From the NCBI RefSeq assembly GCF_024868665.1, contig NC_079904.1, positions 23,209,691 through 23,273,690 of the forward strand: a DNA stretch of 64,000 nucleotides, given 5' to 3'. A program made the position numbers and the translations under genes. Position 1 is the stretch's first letter. The number at the start of each line of letters is the position of its first letter. The stretch is from Triplophysa rosa (Eukaryota; Chordata; Actinopteri; Cypriniformes; Nemacheilidae). This document shows positions 30,057-64,000 of the stretch, piece after piece. The notes under the pieces were generated by a model. It did not search any database, was not told the origin of the DNA, and worked only from the letters and a program-made list of their open reading frames with translations.

Positions 30057-31576
30057 TTATCCCCATCATGAACGAAAGCTATTAAAACACGTCTGTTGAC
30101 ATCAAATGAAATGTAGGCCTAAATATTATTCGTAAAACTTAAACTAAACAGAAATTAGAAATGCTGCCTTTGCAAGAATCTGACACAAGTTCGAGCAGAG
30201 ACACTAAAATTAATACATGGAAACAAAAACACAACTAAACCGAAAGACGAATGAATTAAACCTAAATAGCACCGTTAAAACAAATAATAAAATGACAAAA
30301 GCACGTAACAAAATTGCAAAAAAAGTTATTCTTGGTCACACGCTGGGCTGAAAACGGAACAATACGTAAAACAAATGATATTTGATAGTATTCCAATTTA
30401 TTTTAAGGGATTGCACCTGTTCTTCTATTACGATTCTTTTAGTTGAACTTCAGGCTTATACGGGTTCTAACTTATTAAGCCACAATTCAACACAATAAAC
30501 AACAATTACATAACTCTGCATACCTATGAATGACAAAATATTTGACTTCTATTGTGATTGACACCGTAACAAAAAGTGCACACCCTAATGAGAGTGGGCG
30601 GAGCTTATGATCTTCAGTACACCTGACAGAGCTGTCAGTATCACCTCCGAGATAGCAGAAGAAACAGTGCACTAAATTAACCCCTTCATGAAATGCACAC
30701 TGTTGTCTACTTTCTCATAAACAAGGCCTCTTCGACGTCCAGTTCTTTATGCCGTTGGCTGTATTTATTCCGCCCTGACAGCATTCAAATGTTTTCACCC
30801 CGAGTGGATGAATGTCATGGCAACTCTCCGTTGTCGCTCGGAGTGGTTTGAGATTTTCATGACGCAGCTTTCACACACCAACTTTACTGAAGCTTCATGG
30901 TTCAAACCGCACGCTGGATAATCATTCCAACTGCAGCTCATTCAGGAAGCAGCGAGCAGTTCAGAGTTATACGCCGTAATATATTCAATGATTTCATCTT
31001 TAAGCATTCTTCGCCTCCTTACAAAGTGCATCTACAAGCTGCCACAAATGTAGTAAAGTTAGTAGTAAAGTTTGTTGGTCATTCGTGCGTCAAGTGTGTG
31101 TTATAATGTAGAAACGTCTGGCACTGATTAACTTTATACTGCACACCGCCCGAGGTCTTCCACTTTAGTCGGAGAGTATGACCTGTGAGTGTGGTCAATA
31201 TTTAAACCGAGAAAAATCTCGTAGAAAACGCTCTTCTGCTCATATGGATCTAATATGAAGGCGAATGTGATGTTTCATGAAAGCGTGTCATAAAGTGAAC
31301 TGAACTCCACCTGTTGTGTTGTTGTTATAATACAGCTGACTGCACCTACACTAGATAAACCGGCCCTCTGACTCACCACATCACTTTCACTGTCTCTGCT
31401 TCTCTTTCAGCATTTCTCTTTCACCTTTACAATAAACCGTAAGGCTATTTGCGGCTCTCCTGTGTCGTATGTTATGTAAATAAAGAGACAGTCGCAAAGG
31501 ATCATCATTTTCTCTTCTAAGCCTGACTAAGTTTGGGTTTAGTTTGGGTTTATTGGTCTGTATTCACAGTCTCGAA

Positions 31577-32027
31577 TAGGGGTGTGATAATAGATCGATA
31601 TGTATCGACGTCGTTCTTCTCCGTGCGATACCAGATACGCTGCGCCAAATATCGATATTTTAATAATTAATTAATCAAACAAGACGCTCCGTTATTACAT
31701 CATGGCTCCACTGGCTGGCGCTTAACACGCAAATGAGGGAAACGTGAACAAACTTATTTAATTTAAGCATAAAATGTTTAGTTTACTTGAAATATTACTC
31801 ATGTTGGTAATATGCTATTAATTTACCTACTGAAAAAAGTTTTGTGGACTTGAATAGAGACAAATATTGCACTTAACCTTTTCATGGGCATTTGGTTTTC
31901 ATAGTTAGGCCGATATCGTGATGTATCGTTGCAGAATTGCCGGGCAACATACCGGTAATCGTGATATCGTGGCGCCGTGATATTATTGGTATCGTGATCA
32001 TGAGGTACCCTGTGATTCCCACCCCTA
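31577..32027. mobile_element. hAT-type MITE with exact 8-bp TSD
   Basis: Ends TAGGGGTGTGATAA and GTGATTCCCACCCCTA. GTCTCGAA is duplicated at 31569-31576 and 32028-32035. Sub-terminal ATCGATAT/ATATCG motifs. Confidence 0.88.
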
Positions 32028-32819
32028 GTCTCGAAGGAGAGGTTTGGTGAATGCGTCATTAATGTGAAGTATTAATAATATAATATGATTATCGATTATA
32101 ATATGTGAGGATTCAAGCCGGTTGAGATGTTATTTGAATCGCAGTGCATGTTTTGAACAGCAGGGGAAGCTGTGTTTACTGCAAACTTGGAAAACATGAA
32201 TATGCTGATGTTTCTTAATTGTAAAAAAATCCAAGAAAAGCACAAAATCCTAGTTTGCTTATATTAAAGAAACTTTTATGTTATTCATTTTTTTATTTGA
32301 TTTGGAATTTGTTTTAAAATTGTAGTTTAGTTATGTTATTTGACATTAAAGGTATTTTTATTTAACAAAGAAATGTGCAGCATTTGAGAAATAATACAAG
32401 GGCAGTTGTTCATTTCTAATTTGTCTCAACTCGTTTTGTAAAAATAAACGGTGAATGAATCGCATGGTGAGCTGAGTGAATCGTTACATCTCTATATAAT
32501 AATATAATGAGGGTTAAGTGGTTAAAATCGCATTCTATCAAATACGTTAGCGAGGCGTTTTTTGCGTTCTGCTCTTTTGATGTTTATTCTTTTAACGTGA
32601 CGATCGTGTAACATCATTTTAAAAAGCATGCCCAAACTTTTCCAACAAAGCCGTTCTGGAGTGCTGTCAAAACATTACAGTTCATTTCCCATGTGAAATG
32701 TGTAACGTGTGTGAGCTCATGCGCATGTATGTTGAATGTGTTTTTAACAGATTATACTGAACATTGTTCTGTGCCTGTAACTCAATGCGTCATCATTAGG
32801 CCTCTGGGAAAATCTAGTG

Positions 32820-33000
32820 TCAAATAAGAGAGAGACACAAAGAGCGAGAGAGAGCAGCACCAGCTCCTTTTATTCTTGATTCTCCTCTCTCACTCTTTTT
32901 GATGAGAGAGTGAGAAACAGAGATGGGGTCAGAAAAGAGAGGGCGAGTGAGAGGCAGTGGGAGAATAGAGAGAGAGAGAGAGAACGGAGGGTAAAAGGAG
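32820..33000. repeat. Purine-rich GA repeat region
   Basis: Interrupted GAGA tracts, with a pure run at 32,965-32,983. The opposite-strand open frames here are low-complexity artefacts. Confidence 0.8.
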
Positions 33001-33573
33001 CCCGTCCAGTGTGAGTCGAGATGTGAACAGCAGAAAGTTTTGTGTCGAGTTATTCGACTGCAGGCCCACGCCACGTCTCTCTCCCACCCGCACAGATCTG
33101 AGCTCACTGTCACAGCACACGAGATCATGAAAGGACTTTCTATTGACTGAACAAGACAGCTTGTGATAAAATGCTCCGAGTGAATACAAACACGAAGGTA
33201 AACTTCGTTTACTGCATCTGACGTGATCCTTCTTCTTCTCCAAATGCCATCAGTAATCCAATCATACAGTTGATTGATGGTGTGATTGAGGAATCGGATG
33301 AAGATCAGACAGACGTGGGTGTGAATGACAAATGTAATGCTGTGAGTAAAGTCACCTCATGGATGGATGTTCATCATGACGTCTTATTTCTGTAGTGTCA
33401 CGTGAAATCAGAAGAAGCCGTTTACTCCGCCCACTTACATATGATGTAGTTTACACGTGTAAATCTTTGTGCTTGATAACCAAACTGTCTGAGTATAGTA
33501 GTCTGTCTCGGACAAGATCGTGTTCAGTCATGTTTAATGATTCAGACTTTCATTACTGTAATACTTTCTTGAA

Positions 33574-33850
33574 GGGATAGTTCACCCAAAAATGAAGGTT
33601 CTGTCATCATTTACTCGCGCTCAGATTGTTCCAAACCTGTATAAAATACTTTGTTCTGCTAAATACAAAGGAAGGTATTTGGCAGAATGTCAGATCTCAT
33701 CCCCCATTGACTGCCATAGTATTTATTTTTCCCTACCATGGCAGTAAATGGCGGATGAGATCTGTTTGGAGACTGAAATTCTTCCAAATCTCTTCCTTTT
33801 TTGTGTTCACCGGATCAAAGAAATGTATACAGGTTTGGGTTTTATATTCC
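33574..33850. repeat. TTAA MITE family, truncated copy
   Basis: AAGGGATAGTTCACCCAAAA then CTGTCATCATTTACTC marks the family left end. An inner inverted pair around GATCTCATCCCCCATTGACT follows; the right end is degraded. Confidence 0.65.
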
Positions 33851-34635
33851 TTATATTCCACAATATATTCCATCTAAAACTACTTTTTGTTCAGTTTTAT
33901 GTGTGACTGCGTGAAATGTAGTAGTGTGAAATGGGTTTATAACAGGAAATGATGATACAGCAACACTCAAGAGGAACGATGGGCTGTTTGCACAGATCCA
34001 GTAAAGCTCAATAAACTTTACAGTCGTGACAATAAGTTACTCGGTGAACTTTGGCACATTATTTGCGTCTCGTGTGCGACCCTCTTTACAGTATATTTGA
34101 AGGCTAATGATATTATCAAGCACATACCTGTTGTTTTTTAAATTCTTGAACGGGTCGGGATGCTTTGCCAAGCTCTTGGTCTGCGTGTTTAAAACATATT
34201 TTACAGGCAGGTTTTGTGGTGCCGCATCGCGCCTCTTATCTCAATGATCGTCTCGTGTTTAGTTTCAAAGTAAGGTTGGTAAATGGCACACAACATTACG
34301 TGCATACAGACCGACCTCTTTAAAAGATTATGCGGCACTATTTCCTCGATCAGCACCTGGCTGTGCGCCAACTGCATGAGCGCTAATGCCTGACGCGACA
34401 ACTATAACTAAACTTGATTATAAGGATTAATATGAAGTTTGTCATATAGGAACTTAAACATTTTCATAAACTAAACAAATAATATTACTTTTGGAATTAA
34501 TATAACATTTAACTGCATGTGCTTGGCGTGCCGTTGATTTCCTTTCAGCGTGCCAATAGTGGCAGGTTGCCAACCCCTGCCGAAACGCATCTCGATTTGT
34601 CTGAGTGCATTATACATTGATATTTAATAAGTTTG

Positions 34636-35690
34636 ATTTTAAGTTAAGAAACACATCTGCCAGTACCTTTCAACTGTCTTGAAAGGTTAACAGTTAGACG
34701 TTTAGTTAAAAACGTAAGCTCTTGTCACGCTGTGTAGGCTACACCACTTTTTTTCATTCTCATTACCGATACAGTTTTCCACATTTAAAAAATGTGACGT
34801 GTGTAATTTTATATTAAAATATACTTCATTAATGTCTTATTATGTATGATTAATAAAAACTTGCTTGGGCATCATGGCTTCGCTTTTGCAAAACATGCTA
34901 CGGGATTGACAGTTTTAAAGGGGTCATATGACACGGCTAAAACGAATATTATGGTTTGTTTTAGATGTAACGCAATGTGTATTCAGGATTTAAGGTTCAA
35001 AAACGCTGTATTTTCACACACACCGTGCATGTTTGTATCTCCTCTTTGCACCGCCTCTCTGAAACGCGCAGAATTTTAACAAAGCTCATGGCTCTGAAAA
35101 GCGAGGTGTGCTGTGATTGGCCAGTTAACCAGTGCGTAGTGATTGGTGGAATACTGCAAGCGTGTGAAGGAAATGTGACGCCTCTTACCATATTTGGAAC
35201 ATCAGGTTCCTCTTCAATTGTACTGACAGGTACGCCACCTTACTTGAGTATACATTTGGGCGGTCTTAGTCAAATCAGACCACCAACTGACGTAGATTTG
35301 TGGGGGTGTGGATACACGAGGCGTTTCAGGCAGGTCTGGGTGAACATTCGCTTTTAGATAGAATGAATCTTTTGTTCCCACACTTTCATTTATGCAATAA
35401 TACGAGTATAAAACATGCAAGAGCAACTTATAACACACCACAGACACAGAAAAACACGTATTCACGCCATATGACCCCTTTAAATGATTACTGTAATGAG
35501 AATTTTTAAGGCCTTTTTTGTAAATAATGTTCAAATTTGTGTTAAACTGTCAGTAAAAGTTTTGAAATAAATGATTTAACATGTCATACTTTGTTTTTAA
35601 TGAATAAAAAATGTGTTGTTGCAGGTGTTTTTAAGAAAATCATGTTTGACATCTTGAAACCAAGATTTTGTGAGAATCACTCAGTTACAC
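34636..35690. repeat. Dispersed repeat holding a TTAA MITE (copy 1)
   Basis: Sequence flanking the MITE matches 55,340-55,830: AAACACATCTGCCAGTACCT, TTTTCCACATTTAAAAAATG, GAATTTTTAAGGCCTTTTTT, AAGAAAATCATGTTTGACAT. The second copy lacks the MITE. Confidence 0.8.
34919..35479. mobile_element. TTAA-flanked MITE, AGGGGTCATATG ends
   Basis: AGGGGTCATATG and CATATGACCCCT are perfect 12-bp terminal inverted repeats, flanked by TTAA at 34915-34918 and 35480-35483. TTAAAGGGG matches the TTAAAGG-type ends of Kolobok/T2 elements. The paralogous empty site lies at 55607-55610. Confidence 0.9.
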
Positions 35691-35836
35691 CTTAGATTCA
35701 GACGTGGCTTGTTGCCTTCCATATATCTCTATACTGTACAGCATTTCTCAGATGTGATTCTGGATAAAGTCATTTTCAGTTTTGACATTTTGATGTGAAT
35801 GTGACGTTTCTGCTCTACATTTACATTTACATTTAG

Positions 35837-36122
35837 GCCCGGTTTCACAGACAGGGTTTAGCTTAAGCCAGGACTAACCCTTCGTTAAATTATCAGGGCT
35901 CTAGACTGCGACCAAAATGTTTGCAAATGTGATCGGTTTTTTTTATAATGTGCGAGGAAAATTTTCACATTTCAACATTACTGGTGTGCGTGCATCTAGA
36001 GACAAAACAATGGCAATGGCATATTTTAAGATATTTCAGGGCATGTTGTTTTCAGTTCAAACAGCTCAAACTTTCATTTTTGTCTTAAGGATTAGCCTTA
36101 AGCCTTGTCTGTGAAACCGGGC
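35837..36122. mobile_element. MITE with GCCCGGTTTCACAGACA ends
   Basis: Perfect 17-bp terminal inverted repeats GCCCGGTTTCACAGACA and TGTCTGTGAAACCGGGC. A related copy is at 23,706-23,933. Confidence 0.85.
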
Positions 36123-36123
36123 A

Positions 36124-36170
36124 TTAGTTATTTAGCAGACGCTTTTATTCAAAGCGACTTACAGAGAGTT
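36124..36170 (-). repeat. SINE/LINE tail fragment, reverse
   Basis: TTTAGCAGACGCTTTTATTC, then AAAGCGACTTACA is the reverse of the tail seen in the SINE at 12,154. Confidence 0.75.
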
Positions 36171-36779
36171 TATGGAGCAATAAGCGATATGACATACAGG
36201 AGCAATAATACAATAGGTGCTAATACAAAGTTACTAGTTTCAACAAAAGCCAGAACAATACCTGTTGAGAGAAAGAGAGAGGGTTAGTTTTGCTCTAGTG
36301 TGAAGACATGTGACGTGGCTAATAGATCTAGTCAGACAGGTCACACCTAACATATAAAACTAAACCCAACCTTAAATCTGAAATGACAAGAATGTCACAT
36401 TGGCATCGCTCAGCTGAGAAGTGTAATGTAATGATTTTATGTTTTTGTGTTGTATAATACAAGACTTCACTTTATCTACTCGGACATTTAGTATTGCATT
36501 ATTTAACAAATAAATGAAGAAATATAATGACTTTTCTTATTTGTTTAATATGGTCATGTGTTGTATGTCATATTAATGCATAACAGTCATTTAAAAAATT
36601 CAGTAAATCTGTGATTTATTTTTGGGGGTTCCAAAGTTGAATTCATTGCAGTTTCGAGTAATTTTACTTGTCAACAATGTACAAAAAAAAGTTTTGCATG
36701 TAGCATTGTCAAAACAATTTCCTGCGAAATGACTAAAAACATTGTAGTATGCATGCTAGGCTGAGGAGTTTGCGTCGAC

Positions 36780-36950
36780 TTTGTCATTCCAAACCTGTAT
36801 GAGTTTCTTTCTTCTGCAAAACACAAAAGAAGATATTTTGAAGAACGTTGATAACCAAACAACACCGAACCCCCTTGACTTCCATTGTATGAACAGAAAA
36901 CCACTGAGACATTTCTCAAAATATCTTCTTTTGTGTTGCGAACTATTGAA
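36780..36950. repeat. TTAA MITE family, core fragment
   Basis: GTCATTCCAAACCTGTATGA, then AGAAGATATTTTGAAGAA and the inverted TTCTCAAAATATCTTCTTTT are core arms of the family. Confidence 0.65.
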
Positions 36951-37156
36951 CTATACAGGCAGCGATGCAATGAGGTTATAAAGCATGTAACGATGTTTCA
37001 GCATTAGCTTTGTCCTGGTTGTTAACGTAAAGGTCCATTCAACACACATTCTTCATCGTCTCGGTCGTGTTCTGGACTGTTGTCGTGCTAAAAGATTTAG
37101 AGTCTGTGGTTTGCGGGGTCTCTGTGTGCTCTCTTCCTTCAGAAGTGCTTCGTCTG

Positions 37157-37330
37157 TCTAGAATAGAATAGAATAGAATGAGCTTTATTGGCCAAGTATG
37201 TTTCCACATACGAGGAATTTGTTATAGTGACAGAAGCTCCACAGTGCAACAGAAAGACAGCAACAGGACAGAACACAGATGATAAAAAAAAAAAATAATA
37301 TACAATAATATAGAAATAGGCAATGTACAA
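37157..37330 (-). repeat. LINE-type 3' end with (AATAG)n tail
   Basis: An AATAG run followed by AATGAGCTTTATTGGCCAAG and TATGTTTCCACATACGAGGA is the reversed 3' terminus of a fish LINE with its microsatellite tail. A tail of another LINE type, TATGTGACAAATAAAAATCT, is seen at 38,569-38,588. Confidence 0.55.
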
Positions 37331-37819
37331 AACAGCAAAAACACAATGTACAATATCTACTGATCAGTCATCCCAAAACAAACAGCTGGCAGCTTACTGA
37401 CAACAAGTTGTTGTTCAAAACAGAAGACAATAGACCAAAGAAATAAAGTGTTTCTCATTTGATTTGTTTTGGACACATTCTGAATAAACTGTGGAGACCG
37501 TTCAGCATTCACCTACATTAAAACAGCCCGTCTGACACCAAACATTCTATATTACAATATTATATCTGTATTACAATTCTGCCACATGATTGGCTGAATA
37601 AACACATAATTGTACAGATGTTTTTACTAAGCTGCTCGGTCAGTGTATAACGTCCTTCTAACGTTTGTACAACGCCATTTTCTTTTTTTTTAAGATGTAG
37701 TCACTGGTTTTATTGACAGTTGTTTTTCTTTCTTTCGTTTCATTGCCCTCCTCTTTCTTGTTCAATCAGTGTCATTCTTTATAAATGATAACGGATTTGT
37801 TTTATTCCTCAGCAGTGAA

Positions 37820-63511
<25,692 letters not shown>

Positions 63512-64000
63512 GTAAGACCAAAACAATAACCCAGCGGCTGAAACGAAACTAAATGAACTGCGAATAAAACACAGTAACTCGCTAACTAACCTAAACCAAC
63601 GCAAAGCAATATTTAAAATAATTACAGTTGATAGAACATCACTGACAGATCAACATTTAATACTGTATATACAGTAAATGATCGAACAAAACTGATCAAA
63701 TATAATCCATTAATTGAATGTCTTTTTATCGTGGAAACGTTTTTAACGCTTGAGCGTCTGTCACAATTGACTTACATTGTAAACAAACATTTTAAGAAAG
63801 GTAGGCTTAACAAAGTGATGCTGAGTAAGTAATGACAAAACTTTCATTTTTATTCAAACTGACCCATTAAAAGTTAAATATATAGTTCAAATCAACATGT
63901 TCCCGATTGGTCACTTAATGTTTTATTTTGTCACGTCTGGTTATAATGGTGCCCACGAAACATGACAAGACCATGTCATAGGAGCATGCATACGTTATAT
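63512..64000 (+). other. myo6 intron, running off the window
   Basis: AT-rich intronic sequence; no exon for the rest of the cargo-binding domain is visible before the end. Confidence 0.7.

Larger units (their letters stand above)
27970..37810 (+). other. Probable intron 1 of myo6: repeats, no gene recognised
   Basis: Contains a TG/TGCG microsatellite, TTAA MITEs, an hAT element, GA-rich sequence, a LINE-type tail and a SINE tail (listed separately). A short exon-like segment at 33,254-33,341 is described as a finding. No conserved protein was recognised. Confidence 0.5.

Noticed and set aside
32820..33243. Two ~100-codon minus-strand frames
   Set aside because: They are rich in Ser/Leu encoded by CT-rich complement of a GA repeat; low complexity without a recognisable domain.

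Overview
This window is nuclear DNA from a bony fish, most likely a cyprinid. It has vertebrate-type split genes with GT-AG introns, AATAAA poly(A) signals, and a dense load of fish-type mobile DNA: hAT elements with 8-bp target duplications, TTAA-flanked MITEs and tRNA-derived SINE pieces. It contains two nearly fully resolvable + strand genes in the same order as human 6q14: SENP6 followed by MYO6. Two short terminal-exon signals of unidentified + strand genes precede them. The species and the teleost paralogue (a or b) cannot be fixed from sequence alone.

Region 1 (1-5,050): the last coding exon of an unknown coiled-coil protein (71-220), a possible second terminal exon with its own poly(A) signal (2240-2337), and degenerate MITEs. 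Region 2 (5,080-26,190): senp6, with 24 coding exons that join in frame into a 1,056-residue SUMO-chain protease. It has intact His789/Asp919/Cys972 catalytic residues, an acidic SUMO-interacting motif and an unusual CxxC-x9-CxxC zinc-ribbon-like motif. Its introns hold at least six hAT elements, three of them nested in one another. Intron 10 holds a TTAA-flanked element carrying a THAP-domain exon on one strand and a second short exon on the other, on either side of an array of CCAAT boxes.

Region 3 (26,190-37,810): intergenic DNA, a large imperfect palindrome with CRE sites, a candidate noncoding first exon of myo6 (ending at 27,969), and a roughly 10-kb first intron full of repeats. Region 4 (37,820-63,511): myo6, with 32 coding exons covering about 1,144 residues: the whole motor, reverse-gear insert, IQ motif, helical tail, ubiquitin-binding motif and the RRL adaptor site. 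The end of the cargo-binding domain lies beyond the window. One N (43,824) sits exactly between two 240-bp near-identical copies, which suggests an assembly artefact.

The most notable points are the THAP element with divergent exons, two in-window empty sites that show how elements inserted, stacked hAT insertions in both genes, a lysine at the regulatory TEDS position of the myosin VI motor, and an overlapping strong-context uORF at the senp6 start. SENP6 trims poly-SUMO chains in the nucleus. Myosin VI is the minus-end-directed actin motor of endocytosis and hair cells. The two genes are neighbours but I see no sign of functional coupling.
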